Shown here one piece after another: positions 35,164 to 44,455 of a DNA stretch of 64,000 bases; within the stretch, counting starts at the first letter, position 1; every line of letters begins with the position of its first letter. Location of the stretch: NCBI RefSeq assembly GCF_000284015.1, contig NC_016943.1, positions 3,389,541-3,453,540 on the forward strand, written 5' to 3'. The DNA is from Blastococcus saxobsidens DD2. GTDB lineage: Bacteria; Actinomycetota; Actinomycetes; Mycobacteriales; Geodermatophilaceae. A model generated the notes under the pieces. That model saw nothing but the letters and a program-made list of their open reading frames with translations, did not search any database and had not been told where the DNA came from. The translations under genes and the position numbers were made by a program.

Positions 35164-36198
35164 GTGAGTGCAGACACGAGCGGATCCGGTTACGTCGAGG
35201 CCGAGTACTCGCGCGACTCCAAGTACATCTCCGACCGCATCACCTCCGACGGCTCGAGCCGCTGGCCGGTCGAGCCCGGCCGCTACCGGCTGGTCATCGC
35301 ACGCGCCTGCCCGTGGGCCAACCGCTCGGTGATCGTGCGCCGGCTGCTGGGCCTGGAGGACGCCATCTCCATGGGCATGTGCGGGCCCACGCACGACGAG
35401 CGCAGCTGGACCTTCGACCTCGACCCCGACGGGCGCGACCCGGTGCTGGGCTACGAGCGGCTGCAGGAGGCGTTCCTCGCCCGCGACCCGGAGTACTCGC
35501 GCGGCATCACGGTGCCGGCGATGGTCGACGTCCCGAGCGGGGCCGTCGTCACCAACAACTTCCCGCAGATCACCCTCGACCTCTCCACCCAGTGGACCGC
35601 CCACCACCGCGAGGGCGCGCCCGACCTCTACCCCGAGCACCTGCGGGACGAGATGGACGAGGTGATGGAGCGGGTCTACCAGGAGGTCAACAACGGCGTG
35701 TACCGCTGCGGGTTCTCCGGCTCGCAGCGCGCCTACGACAAGGCCTACGACCGACTGTTCACCACGCTGGACTGGCTCAGCGAGCGGCTGGAGAGCCAGC
35801 GCTTCCTGATGGGCGGGCAGATCACCGAGGCCGACGTCCGGCTGTTCACCACGCTGGCCCGGTTCGACACCGTCTACCACGGCCACTTCAAGTGCAACCG
35901 GCAGAAGTTGTCGGAGATGCCGGTGCTGTGGGCCTACGCGCGTGACCTGTTCCAGACCCCGGGCTTCGGCGACACGATCGACTTCCCGCAGATCAAGGAG
36001 CACTACTACGTGGTGCACGCCGACATCAACCCGACGCAGATCATCCCGAAGGGCCCGGACACGTCCGGCTGGCTGCTGCCGCACGACCGGGAGCAGCTCG
36101 GCGAGCGGCCGTTCGGCGACGGAACGCCGCCCGGGCCTCCCCCGCCGGCGGAGCAGGTGCCGGCCGACCACGGACCGGGCGGGATCCCGCACCGCTGA
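35164..36198 (+). CDS. Xi-class GST / glutathionyl-hydroquinone reductase-like protein
   Basis: Protein of 344 residues with the active-site motif ACPWANRS, in which the CPWA cysteine is the catalytic residue of xi-class GSTs (ECM4/YqjG type). A GST-C domain containing YQEVNNGVYRCGFSGSQRAYD and YHGHFKCNRQ follows, with a Pro-rich C-terminal tail. In glutathione-using bacteria these reduce glutathionyl-hydroquinones; in an actinobacterium the thiol is probably mycothiol. The GTG at 35164 is favoured by AAGG 8 nt upstream; an in-frame GTG at 35143 is the alternative. Confidence 0.88.
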   Translation: MSADTSGSGYVEAEYSRDSKYISDRITSDGSSRWPVEPGRYRLVIARACPWANRSVIVRRLLGLEDAISMGMCGPTHDERSWTFDLDPDGRDPVLGYERLQEAFLARDPEYSRGITVPAMVDVPSGAVVTNNFPQITLDLSTQWTAHHREGAPDLYPEHLRDEMDEVMERVYQEVNNGVYRCGFSGSQRAYDKAYDRLFTTLDWLSERLESQRFLMGGQITEADVRLFTTLARFDTVYHGHFKCNRQKLSEMPVLWAYARDLFQTPGFGDTIDFPQIKEHYYVVHADINPTQIIPKGPDTSGWLLPHDREQLGERPFGDGTPPGPPPPAEQVPADHGPGGIPHR

Positions 36199-36239
36199 CC
36201 CTGTGGACAACCCCGGATCGGCTCCGCGGAGCTGACACG

Positions 36240-36674
36240 GTGACGGGCATGACGATCTCACCGCCCACCGACGTGCCCGTCCGCTCCGCCGCCGATCTCA
36301 CCGACCGCTGGCGAGCCGTCCTCGGCGCACCCGACTTCACCGGCCGCAGCCTGTGGCTGACCTGGTTCGGCGCCGACGGCCGCCAGCTCCCGGTGGTCAT
36401 CCCGGTCGAGGACCTCCCTCAGCTCCCCGATCCGGTGCTGCTGGTCGGTCTGCGCGACGTGCACGCCACGGTGCTCGGCGACCAGCTGGGCGGCCAGGGC
36501 CACCTCGCCCTGGCGCTGTGCCGGCCGGGTGGTCCTGAGATCACCGCGGACGACGAGGCGTGGGCCGAGGCGCTGCGGTCGGTGCTGGACGAGGCGTCCT
36601 GGAGCCTGCACCTGGCCGCGGCCGGCAGCGTGCTGCCGCTGGTCGAGGCGCCGTCGTCGGTGTGGGGCCGCTGA
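36240..36674 (+). CDS. Hypothetical protein, 144 residues
   Basis: Small soluble protein with alternating strand/helix character (SLWLTWFGADGRQLPVVIPVEDLP; VLLVGLRDVHATVLGDQL). No family recognised. The GTG at 36240 has GGAG 8 nt upstream, better placed than for the ATG at 36249. It converges with the acyl-CoA dehydrogenase gene, leaving only 10 nt between stops. Confidence 0.55.
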   Translation: MTGMTISPPTDVPVRSAADLTDRWRAVLGAPDFTGRSLWLTWFGADGRQLPVVIPVEDLPQLPDPVLLVGLRDVHATVLGDQLGGQGHLALALCRPGGPEITADDEAWAEALRSVLDEASWSLHLAAAGSVLPLVEAPSSVWGR

Positions 36675-36684
36675 CGGCTGCTGC

Positions 36685-37836
36685 TCAGAGCGCGTGCCGG
36701 GCGATCCACTGCGCGGCGATGACGTTGCGCTGGATCTCGTTGGTGCCCTCGCCGAGGATCATCAACGGCGCATCGCGGAAGTAGCGCTCGACGTCGAACT
36801 CCTTGGAGTAGCCGTAGCCGCCGTGCACCCGCATGGCGTCGAGCGCCACCTGCATCGCGGCCTCGGAGGCGAACAGCTTCGCCATCCCGGCCTCCAGGTC
36901 CGCCCGCACCCCGCTGTCCAGCTTCTCGGCGGCGTCGGCGGTGAGCAGCCGGGCGGCCTGCACCTTGGTGGCCATGTCGGCGATCAGGTTGCCGACCGAC
37001 TGGTGCTTCCAGATCGGCTTGCCGAACGACTCGCGCTCCTGCGCGTACCGGGTGGCGGCGGCCAGCGCCGCCTGCGCGACCCCCACCGCGCGCGCGGCGA
37101 CCTGGACCCGCCCGATCTCCAGCCCGCGCATCATCTGCGCCCAGCCCCGGCCGGGCTCACCGCCGAGGACGGCGCCGGCCGGTACCCGCATCGCCTCGAA
37201 GGTCAGCTCGCAGGCCTCCACCCCGCGGTAGCCGAGCTTGGGGATCTTCTCCGACACGGTCAGGCCCGCGCCCGGTTCGACCAGCAGCACGCTCATCCCG
37301 GCGTGCGGCGGGGCGGCGTCGCGGTCGGTGCGGCAGAGCAGCCCGAAGAGCTGCGAGTGCTGGGCGTTGGAGATCCACGTCTTGCTGCCGGAGACCTCGT
37401 ACTCCTCGCCCACCCGGTCGGCGTGGGTGCGCATCGCCTGCAGGTCGCTGCCGCCGCCGGGCTCGGTCAGCGCCATGGTGGCGCGCAGGCCGCCGTCGGC
37501 CATGCGCGGCAGGTACGTGCTGCGCTGCTCCTCGGTGCCGAAGGTGGCCAGCAGGTAGGAGATGACCGAGTGGCCGCCGATGGCGCCGGCCAGGCTCATC
37601 CAGCCGCGGGCCAGCTCCTCGGTGACGCGGGCGAAGCAGGCGGTGCTCACCGCGCTGCCGCCGTGCTCCTCGGGCACCAGCAGCCCGAAGAAGCCGAGCG
37701 ACTTCATCTCCTCGATGAAGGCTTGCGGATAGCGGTCCTCGGCCTCGAACTCGGCCACCCGCGGGCGCACCCGGCGGTCGACGAAGTCCGCGGTGAGCGC
37801 CACCATCTCGCGCTCGTGGTCGGGCAGCGGGGTCAT
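36685..37836 (-). CDS. Acyl-CoA dehydrogenase
   Basis: Protein of 383 residues with the full acyl-CoA dehydrogenase layout: helical N-domain, MALTEPGGGSDLQAM and SGSKTWISNAQHSQLFGLL in the beta domain, and the C-terminal block MRVHGGYGYSKEFDVERYFRDAPLMILGEGTNEIQRNVI containing the catalytic Glu region. It oxidises an acyl-CoA to the enoyl-CoA using FAD. It overlaps the LLM oxidoreductase gene by 4 nt and lies downstream of an AMP-dependent ligase, suggesting a short fatty or branched acid degradation unit. Confidence 0.92.
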   Translation of the reverse strand: MTPLPDHEREMVALTADFVDRRVRPRVAEFEAEDRYPQAFIEEMKSLGFFGLLVPEEHGGSAVSTACFARVTEELARGWMSLAGAIGGHSVISYLLATFGTEEQRSTYLPRMADGGLRATMALTEPGGGSDLQAMRTHADRVGEEYEVSGSKTWISNAQHSQLFGLLCRTDRDAAPPHAGMSVLLVEPGAGLTVSEKIPKLGYRGVEACELTFEAMRVPAGAVLGGEPGRGWAQMMRGLEIGRVQVAARAVGVAQAALAAATRYAQERESFGKPIWKHQSVGNLIADMATKVQAARLLTADAAEKLDSGVRADLEAGMAKLFASEAAMQVALDAMRVHGGYGYSKEFDVERYFRDAPLMILGEGTNEIQRNVIAAQWIARHAL

Positions 37837-38882
37837 GCCAGGCTCTTGAGCAGCTCGATGGAGCGGAGCCGGTCGGCATGCTCGGCGGCCAGCGGCCGGG
37901 CGTTGAGCGTCGTCACCCCGGCCTCGCGGAAGGCGGCGACGCGCTCGGCGACGTGGCCGCGTGGCCCGACCAGTGCGACGCCGCGCACGAAATCCTCGGG
38001 CAACGCCGCGGCGGCGGCGTCCTTGCGTCCGTCGAGGTAGAGGTCCTGCACGGTGGCGGCTTCCTCGGCGTACCCGTACCGCACGGCCAGGTCGTTGTAG
38101 AAGTTCTTGCCCCGGGCCCCCATGCCGCCGACGTAGAGCGCCAGCTGCGCCCGCACCTGGTCCAGTGCGGTGGCCTGCTCGTCGGCGTCGTCGGTGATCA
38201 GCAGGTGGGTGTCGGCGACCACCTGCAGCGGCCCCAGGTCCGGATCCCGCCGCGTCACCCCCTCGGCCAGGGCCGCCCCGAACGCCGTCGCACTGCCCTC
38301 GGGGAGGAAGAACGCCGGCTGCCAGGCCTCGAACAGCTCCGCCGCGAGCGCGACGTTCTTGGGGCCGATGGCGGCCAGCAGCATCGGGATCCGCGGTCGC
38401 ACCGGCTCGTTGATCAGCTTCAGCGGCTTGCCCAGGCCGCTGCCGCCGCGCTCGGGCGTGAGCGGCACGTCGATGTGCCTCCCGTGGTGGTCGAGCTTCT
38501 CCCGCCGCCAGACCGCACGGCAGACGTCCACGACCTCCCGCGTCGTGGCCAGCGGGGCGGTGTAGGGCACGCCGTGGAAGCCCTCGATGACCTGCGGGCC
38601 CGAGGCGCCGATGCCGAGGGTGAACCGCCCGCCGGAGACGTAGTCCAACCCGGCGGCGGTCATCGCCAGCAGCGCCGGCGTCCGCGAGTAGATGTTGAGG
38701 ATCCCCGAGGCGATCTCCACCGTCGTCGTCCGCCCGGCGAGGTAGCCGAGGTGGCTCACGGCGTCGAAGGAATAGGCCTCCGCGACGAAGACGATGTCCA
38801 GGCCGGCGCTCTCGTAGTCCGTGATGACGGCGGTGGTGCGGTCGAACCCGCCGCTGTAGGAGATGGGCATGCCGATGCGCAC
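37833..38882 (-). CDS. LLM-class (F420/FMN) oxidoreductase
   Basis: Protein of 349 residues from GTG, beginning VRIGMPISYSGGFDRTT, a luciferase-like TIM barrel of the Rv3520c type (LLAAIGPKNVALAAELFEAWQPAF). Such actinobacterial proteins mostly use cofactor F420. AGGAG placed 5 nt before this GTG decides the start; the frame is open to a TTG at 38918 with no ribosome site. It is coupled to the acyl-CoA dehydrogenase downstream. Confidence 0.85.
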   Translation of the reverse strand: MRIGMPISYSGGFDRTTAVITDYESAGLDIVFVAEAYSFDAVSHLGYLAGRTTTVEIASGILNIYSRTPALLAMTAAGLDYVSGGRFTLGIGASGPQVIEGFHGVPYTAPLATTREVVDVCRAVWRREKLDHHGRHIDVPLTPERGGSGLGKPLKLINEPVRPRIPMLLAAIGPKNVALAAELFEAWQPAFFLPEGSATAFGAALAEGVTRRDPDLGPLQVVADTHLLITDDADEQATALDQVRAQLALYVGGMGARGKNFYNDLAVRYGYAEEAATVQDLYLDGRKDAAAAALPEDFVRGVALVGPRGHVAERVAAFREAGVTTLNARPLAAEHADRLRSIELLKSLA

Positions 38883-38925
38883 GGGTGCTCCTGTCGCCGG
38901 GTGGGCAGTCACCGGCAACGTATCG

Positions 38926-40458
38926 CTACCGCGGGACGGCGACCCAGCCCGCCGCGTCGCGCAGCGGGTTCTTCAGCACCTTGCCGCCGGCGTTGCGCGG
39001 CAGCGGACCGTCGATCACCCGCACGAACTGCGGGCACTTGAAGTCGGCCAGCCGCTCGTGGGCGAAAGATGACAGCGATGCCACCAGCTGGTCGGGCTGG
39101 GTGCCGGGCTTGGGCAGGACGACGGCGCCGACCTTCTCCCCCATCACCGGATCGGGCACGCCGACGACGGCCACCTCGAGGACGTCGGGGTGCTCGGCCA
39201 GGGCGTTCTCCACCTCGACGCTGTATACGTTCTCGCCGCCGCGGTTGATCATGTCCTTGGCGCGGTCGACGATCCGCACGATGCCGTCGGTGAGGGTCGC
39301 GAGGTCGCCGGTGTGCAGCCAGCCGTCGACGAACGTCTCCGCCGTCCGCACCGGGTCGCCCCAGTAGCCGGCGACGACGTTCGGCCCGCGCACCAGGAGC
39401 TCGCCGACTCCGGTGACCGCGTCCGGCTGGTCGAGGCGGACGTCGTTCAAGGGGGGGGCGAAGCCGACGGCGTCGGCGTGCGTCCCGGCGTACTCGTGCG
39501 GGAGGAAGGTGGCCAGCGCGCTGGTCTCGCTGAGGCCGAACCCGTTGCCGAGGCGGGCGTTCGGGAAGGCGGTCCGCAGCCGGTGCACGAGTTCCGGGGC
39601 GATCGGGGCGCCGCCGTAGCTGAGGGTGCGGACGGTGGAGACGTCGGTGGTCGCCAGCGCCGGGTGGCGCAGCACCAGCTCGTAGATCGTCGGGACGCTG
39701 GTGAGCAGCGTGATCCCGTACCGCGGGATGGCGTCGAGGAAGGCCGTGGCGTCGAAGCGTGGCATCAGCACCGAGGTGCCGCCCAGGGCGATCTGGCCGA
39801 GGAACTGGGAGTTGCAGCCGGTGACGTGGAACAGCGGGACGGAGATCAGCGTCGCGTGCCGCACCGCCGGGTCGCGGCTCAGCTCGCGGCAGCGGATGAC
39901 CGACTCGACGTTGCTGAGGAAGTTCTCGTGGGTGGTCATGGCGCCTTTGGGCCGGCCGGTGGTCCCGCTCGTGTAGAAGAGCGCGGCGACGTCGGTGTGC
40001 GCCGGGTCGGGCAGCTCGCCGGGCTCGCCGTCGGGCAGCGGCTCCCCCGGGCGGACGACGTAGGCCGCGCCGCAGTCGCCGAGGATGAAGTCCGCCTCCG
40101 CGGGCGCCAGGCGGGTGTTCATCGGGACGACGATCGCGCCGGCCAGCAGGGCGCCCCAGAAGGCGAGCACCCAGTCGACGCCGTTGGGCAGCTGGACGGC
40201 GACCCGGTCGCCGGTCTGGACTCCCGACTCGCGGAGACCGCCGGCGATGCGCATGGCCCGCTGCCAGAGTTCGGAGTAGGTGAGCTGCCCACCGCCGAGC
40301 TCGACGATCGCGGTGCGCTCGCCACGGGTCGCCGCCTGCGCGAACAGCACCCGGACCAGGTTGACCGGCAGGCCGGTGTAGCGGCGGATGCCGTCGGCAC
40401 CGACCTCGATGCCGCTCGTGTCGAAGGGATGCTCCCCCGTCGTCTGCTCCGTGCTCAT
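38926..40458 (-). CDS. AMP-dependent acyl-CoA synthetase
   Basis: Protein of 510 residues with all adenylate-forming motifs: ALFYTSGTTGRPKGAM (P-loop), the GFGLSETSA core, GWLHTGDLATLTDG, DMINRGGENVYSVEVE, and the C-terminal catalytic Lys in PRNAGGKVLKNPL. It activates a carboxylic acid to its CoA thioester; chain length cannot be read. It lies upstream of the LLM and acyl-CoA dehydrogenase genes on the same strand. It ends in TAG with no hairpin after it, a normal terminator. Confidence 0.92.
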   Translation of the reverse strand: MSTEQTTGEHPFDTSGIEVGADGIRRYTGLPVNLVRVLFAQAATRGERTAIVELGGGQLTYSELWQRAMRIAGGLRESGVQTGDRVAVQLPNGVDWVLAFWGALLAGAIVVPMNTRLAPAEADFILGDCGAAYVVRPGEPLPDGEPGELPDPAHTDVAALFYTSGTTGRPKGAMTTHENFLSNVESVIRCRELSRDPAVRHATLISVPLFHVTGCNSQFLGQIALGGTSVLMPRFDATAFLDAIPRYGITLLTSVPTIYELVLRHPALATTDVSTVRTLSYGGAPIAPELVHRLRTAFPNARLGNGFGLSETSALATFLPHEYAGTHADAVGFAPPLNDVRLDQPDAVTGVGELLVRGPNVVAGYWGDPVRTAETFVDGWLHTGDLATLTDGIVRIVDRAKDMINRGGENVYSVEVENALAEHPDVLEVAVVGVPDPVMGEKVGAVVLPKPGTQPDQLVASLSSFAHERLADFKCPQFVRVIDGPLPRNAGGKVLKNPLRDAAGWVAVPR

Positions 40459-40608
40459 GCGTCCCCCGTCTCCGGCCCGATCCGGTCCGGATTGTGCGCC
40501 GATGAGCCAGGTCTCTCCGGGGCGGCGTGGTCACCCGATCCGGCGGCAAGCGGCAGCTGTCCACAGTTACGGAACCGGAAACGTCGCGACCCTGCGTAGT
40601 CTCCCGCT

Positions 40609-41199
40609 GTGCATGATCTCCGTGGGGGACGAGTTCGGACGGCGCTCGGCTGCGTGGTGATGGGTGCGTTGGTGCTCACCGGGTGCTCGGAGAGGCAAGA
40701 GGCGAGCACCACGCTGCCGACCACCGAGGCCGCCCCGACGACCGAAGCGCTTCCGACCTTGGGCCCCGCTGACTTCCCAGTGCCCGAAGAAGCGCGCGAG
40801 CAGACGCCCGAGGGTGCGGTCGAGTTCGTCCGCTACTACGTAGCTCTCACGAAGCACCTCGCGGTGAACTCTCGGGATCCCGAACCTCTCCTGCAGCTCA
40901 GCCAGGACTGCCGCACGTGCAACCAGATCGCTCAGGCGTTGACGGCTGATCTGGCCGCCAGCTACAGCTACCGTGAGTACGCATACGAGTTTGACGAGTA
41001 CGGTCCGGCCCTCGTCGACGGCGAGACGGCCGAAGTGGGATTCGCCTACGTCCAGGGCCCCATCACCGCGGTCGACCAGGCCGGACAGATCGTGCCCGAT
41101 CGATCCGCCGCGACGCCCGAAGAGCTGCAGTCGGGCGCAAGCCTGCTGTGGAACGAAGACCTCCAGAGCTGGGTCATCACCGGCCTAACGGTGGGCTGA
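40609..41199 (+). CDS. DUF6318-type lipoprotein
   Basis: Protein of 196 residues with a lipobox (GALVLTGC, Cys26), a Thr/Pro-rich linker, and a DUF6318-like domain (EGAVEFVRYYVALTKHLAVN; SQDCRTCNQIAQAL, then DGETAEVGFAYVQGP). Secreted and probably anchored at the membrane; function unknown. The GTG start lies exactly 6 nt after TAGTCT (40597-40602), suggesting a leaderless message. Base composition is less GC-rich than the surroundings. Confidence 0.75.
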   Translation: MHDLRGGRVRTALGCVVMGALVLTGCSERQEASTTLPTTEAAPTTEALPTLGPADFPVPEEAREQTPEGAVEFVRYYVALTKHLAVNSRDPEPLLQLSQDCRTCNQIAQALTADLAASYSYREYAYEFDEYGPALVDGETAEVGFAYVQGPITAVDQAGQIVPDRSAATPEELQSGASLLWNEDLQSWVITGLTVG

Positions 41200-41201
41200 C
41201 C

Positions 41202-42113
41202 ATGCAACGGCTACTCCTCGTGCTGAGTGTCTTGGTGACAGCCATCGCGGTGAGCGCCACCTCGGCGCAGGCCTGCGTGGGACTCGACTGCGACGGCCCG
41301 GGCGTCACGACCGGCCCCGGTTCTCTGACCGCGGCCTACCTGGAGCGGTCGCCGGGCGGCTATTGGGCGGCCTCAAAAAACGCCCCCGTGGAGCACCCGT
41401 ACACCTATCGCCTCTCAAGGCCCTGCGTCATCGCTGACCGGGAGAACGGCGGGTGCCGACCAAGCGACTTCTTCGAGTGCCCAGCAGCACCCGGTCGAGT
41501 CGTGGAATACCTGGTGCCCGAGCAACGGCGCCTCGTGCTGTCGGGACCAAACGGCACGACAAGGACCGAGGACGAATTTCCACCGGGAGACGCCTCTGTA
41601 GGCACGCCCGTAGGCCCGTGGATCGTCGGACAGCGAGCCTGCATCGACATCACCGCGTTGAACCCGCCACCGTCGCCGGGTGAAGTGTTCCGCTACTTCG
41701 AGACGCTGCCGCTTCCCCAGCTTACGACCCAGCACCAGCCACCCGGGGACGGGCTGACCGGGCTGCCAGTCATCTTCTATACCGACTCCCCCACCACCCA
41801 GACCTTCACCGTCGACATCCGCGGCTTCCAGGTCGTCATCGAAGCCACCGCGCAGCGGTTCACCTGGCACACCGGCGACGCCACCGGCCAGATCGTGAGC
41901 ACCGACCCCGGCCGGCCCTACCCGGACGAGACCGTCGAGCACTCCTACCAGTCGGGCACCTACACCGCCTCCCTCACCGTGACCTGGGGCGCGACGTTCA
42001 CCGTCGACGGCGGCACGCCCGCCGACGTGCCCGGCACCACCACCACCGACGGCCCACCGGTCACCTTCGACGTCCTGCAGGCCCGCACCGTGCTCACCAA
42101 CCCCTACGACTGA
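41202..42113 (+). CDS. Secreted protein with PKD-like C-terminal domain
   Basis: Protein of 303 residues with signal peptide MQRLLLVLSVLVTAIAVSATSAQA. A Cys-containing N-terminal region (ACVGLDCDGPG, CVIADRENGGCRPSDFFECP) may form disulfides. A C-terminal PKD-like beta domain follows (FTWHTGDATGQIVSTDPGRPYPDETVEHSYQSGTY). It starts 2 nt after the lipoprotein stop and is probably co-transcribed. No catalytic motif. Confidence 0.7.
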   Translation: MQRLLLVLSVLVTAIAVSATSAQACVGLDCDGPGVTTGPGSLTAAYLERSPGGYWAASKNAPVEHPYTYRLSRPCVIADRENGGCRPSDFFECPAAPGRVVEYLVPEQRRLVLSGPNGTTRTEDEFPPGDASVGTPVGPWIVGQRACIDITALNPPPSPGEVFRYFETLPLPQLTTQHQPPGDGLTGLPVIFYTDSPTTQTFTVDIRGFQVVIEATAQRFTWHTGDATGQIVSTDPGRPYPDETVEHSYQSGTYTASLTVTWGATFTVDGGTPADVPGTTTTDGPPVTFDVLQARTVLTNPYD

Positions 42114-42152
42114 CCTGCGGAAACTGTCGTAGGTCGGTTCTACGGTGTGGGT

Positions 42153-43691
42153 GTGTTCGACTCCGGCCCACCTCGTGAGCCAGCCGATGGTGTCCCGATC
42201 CGCGACGTGCCCGACACGGTCGCGGTGGGGCTGAGCGATCTGGAGCTGGTCGCTGACATCTGGGCCGCCGACGCCCGCGAGGCCCGGCACGCCGCCCAAC
42301 GAGCCGAGGCGATCGCGGCCCTGGCCCGGCGGCGGGCGATCGAGCGGGACCGCGAATTCGGTCGCCTGGGCGGCCCCGGGCTGGACACCCGCCTCCGACG
42401 GAGCCCAGTGCTGGCCCAGGTGAGCGAGACGTTCACCGCCGAGCTGGCGCTTATCCGCGGCTGCTCGGAAGCGGAAGCGGAGTCCCTGGCGATCGAGTCG
42501 ATCGTGCTCACCACCAGCCTGACCGGCACGTGGGACGCCCTGTACGCCGGAGAGATCGACGTGCGGAAGATGCGCGCTCTGGTGGACCTGCTGAGCCCCG
42601 CGAAACAGTCGGTGATCGAGGAGATCGAACGGCGCGTTCTGCCCGCCGCCGGGCGGCTCACCGTCCCCCAACTCCGGCAGCGGGTCCGCCGCGCCCTGGC
42701 CCAGCTCGACGCCGAAGCCCTGGACAAACGACGGGAAGAGGCCGCCCGACGCGCCGACGTCCGCGCGCACCGCACCGGGGAGGGGATGAGCCAGCTGGTC
42801 ATCGACCTGCCCGTCGCACGAGCCGCCGCCTGCGTCGACGCCATCGACCAGTACGCCCAGATGCTGCGCGCCGACGGCGACCAGCGGCCGATCGGGGTCA
42901 TCCGGGCGGCCATCGCCGCCGACCTCATCCTGCGCCCCTGGGACACCTCCCGGCCGCCGGTCACCGCCCGCCTGGACGTACACGCACCCATCACATCCCT
43001 GCGCGAGCCGGACGGCCCGGAGTCGACGCCGCAGCCCGCCGCCGAGGTCGCCGGCGAGATCGTCACCGCCGCCGAGTGCCGAGAGCTCCTCCGGGAACTG
43101 GACATGCTCGGCGTCCGCTCCGCGCCCGCCGGCGGCTGCGTGCAGGTGGCCGTGGGCGACCCGGTCAGCGGCCGCCTCCTCGCCGTCGCCACCCTCGACC
43201 AACTGCGTCGCGGGGCCGGCATGCGTCGGCGCCGCACCCGGAGCGGCGCCCGGCGGAGCAGCGCCCGCGCCGACGGGGACGCCCCACCGGAGAGCGGAGC
43301 CGCCGACGGCCCCGGGGTCGGTCCCCCACCACCCACATCCGCATACGAGCCGAGCACCAGACAGGACAGATTCATCCGCACCCGGGACCGGCACTGTCGG
43401 ATGCCGGGCTGCCGGCGACGCGCCGGCCGCTGCGACATCGACCACGGCACCGCCCACGCCGACGGCGGCCCCACCGACTGCTGGAACCTCTGCTGCCTCT
43501 GCCGCCGGCACCACCGGATCAAGACCTTCGCCCGCGGCTGGTCCTTCCAACTGCTCGACGACGGACGACTCATCGTCCGCACACCCAGCGGCGTCTCCCG
43601 CGAGACCCGCCCACCCGGTTGGTGCTACGACTCCGAACCGGACCCACCGTGGCTGGAAGAAGAGCACCCACCCGACCAGCTGCGCTGCTGA
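42153..43691 (+). CDS. DUF222-HNH endonuclease family protein
   Basis: Protein of 512 residues: N-terminal DUF222 (about residues 20-330) and a C-terminal HNH nuclease (CRMPGCRRRAGRCDIDHGTAHADGGPTDCWNLCCLCRRHHRIKT) with zinc-type cysteines. This is the 13E12-like family present in many diverged copies in actinobacterial genomes, possibly mobile. The GTG at 42153 is preferred because TACGGT (42141-42146) ends 6 nt before it; a GTG at 42147 gives two more residues. It follows the secreted-protein gene by 39 nt. Confidence 0.85.
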   Translation: MFDSGPPREPADGVPIRDVPDTVAVGLSDLELVADIWAADAREARHAAQRAEAIAALARRRAIERDREFGRLGGPGLDTRLRRSPVLAQVSETFTAELALIRGCSEAEAESLAIESIVLTTSLTGTWDALYAGEIDVRKMRALVDLLSPAKQSVIEEIERRVLPAAGRLTVPQLRQRVRRALAQLDAEALDKRREEAARRADVRAHRTGEGMSQLVIDLPVARAAACVDAIDQYAQMLRADGDQRPIGVIRAAIAADLILRPWDTSRPPVTARLDVHAPITSLREPDGPESTPQPAAEVAGEIVTAAECRELLRELDMLGVRSAPAGGCVQVAVGDPVSGRLLAVATLDQLRRGAGMRRRRTRSGARRSSARADGDAPPESGAADGPGVGPPPPTSAYEPSTRQDRFIRTRDRHCRMPGCRRRAGRCDIDHGTAHADGGPTDCWNLCCLCRRHHRIKTFARGWSFQLLDDGRLIVRTPSGVSRETRPPGWCYDSEPDPPWLEEEHPPDQLRC

Positions 43692-43801
43692 TCGACGGAA
43701 CCGGCGCGTCCGGAAATGGTGACAACGGGTGCCCGGACGAGGACAGTGAGCGGGGCGGCGATGCCGTCCGGGGCTCGCCTGCTCGCGAGAGGAACCGTCG
43801 C

Positions 43802-44422
43802 ATGTACGCGCGCTCCACCACCATCACCGGCACCCCGGTGAACGTCGACCGCGGCGTCGTCTACGTCCGGGACCGGGTGCTTCCCGCGGTCCTCGGCATG
43901 GACGGCTTCGTCGGTCTCTCCATGCTGGCCGACCGGCACTCCGGCCGCTGCATCGTCACCACCGCCTGGGAGGACCGCGCCGCCCTGCACCGCAGCGCCG
44001 GCGGGGTGAAGGCGATGCGCGCACGCACCGCCGAGATCCTGGGCGGGCCGTCCACGGTCGAGGAGTGGTCCATCGCCGTGCTGCACCGCGTGCGTCCGGC
44101 GCCGGAGGGTGCCTGCGCCCGGGTGACCTGGACCCGCGGCCGCCCCGATCGGCTCGACCACATGGTCGACGCCTTCGGCGTGAGCCTCGTGCCACGCCTG
44201 GAGGACATCCCCGGCTTCTGCTCGGTGAGCATGCTCGTCGACCCGACCGAGGGCCGGAGCACCACCGCCGTCACCTACGAGAGCCGGGAGGCCATACAGG
44301 CGTCGCTGGACCGGGCCACCGAACTCCGCCAGGAGTTCAGCCGGCTCATGGGGGCCCAACTGCTCGAGGTGGCCACCTTCGAACTGGTCGTCGCCCACCT
44401 GCACGTGCCCGAGACCGTCTGA
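43802..44422 (+). CDS. Antibiotic-biosynthesis-monooxygenase (ABM)-like protein
   Basis: Protein of 206 residues made of two similar ferredoxin-like halves: the first around GFVGLSMLADRHSGRCIVTTAWEDRAAL and the second around GFCSVSMLVDPTEGRSTTAVTYESREAI. Each resembles an ABM barrel half. The duplication would allow a pseudo-dimeric barrel in one chain. ABM domains act on small aromatic or haem-like substrates, but no substrate can be assigned. A Shine-Dalgarno-like GAGAGGAA precedes the ATG. Confidence 0.7.
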   Translation: MYARSTTITGTPVNVDRGVVYVRDRVLPAVLGMDGFVGLSMLADRHSGRCIVTTAWEDRAALHRSAGGVKAMRARTAEILGGPSTVEEWSIAVLHRVRPAPEGACARVTWTRGRPDRLDHMVDAFGVSLVPRLEDIPGFCSVSMLVDPTEGRSTTAVTYESREAIQASLDRATELRQEFSRLMGAQLLEVATFELVVAHLHVPETV

Positions 44423-44455
44423 GCTTCCCGGACCGACGCCGCCGCCGACGAGTGG

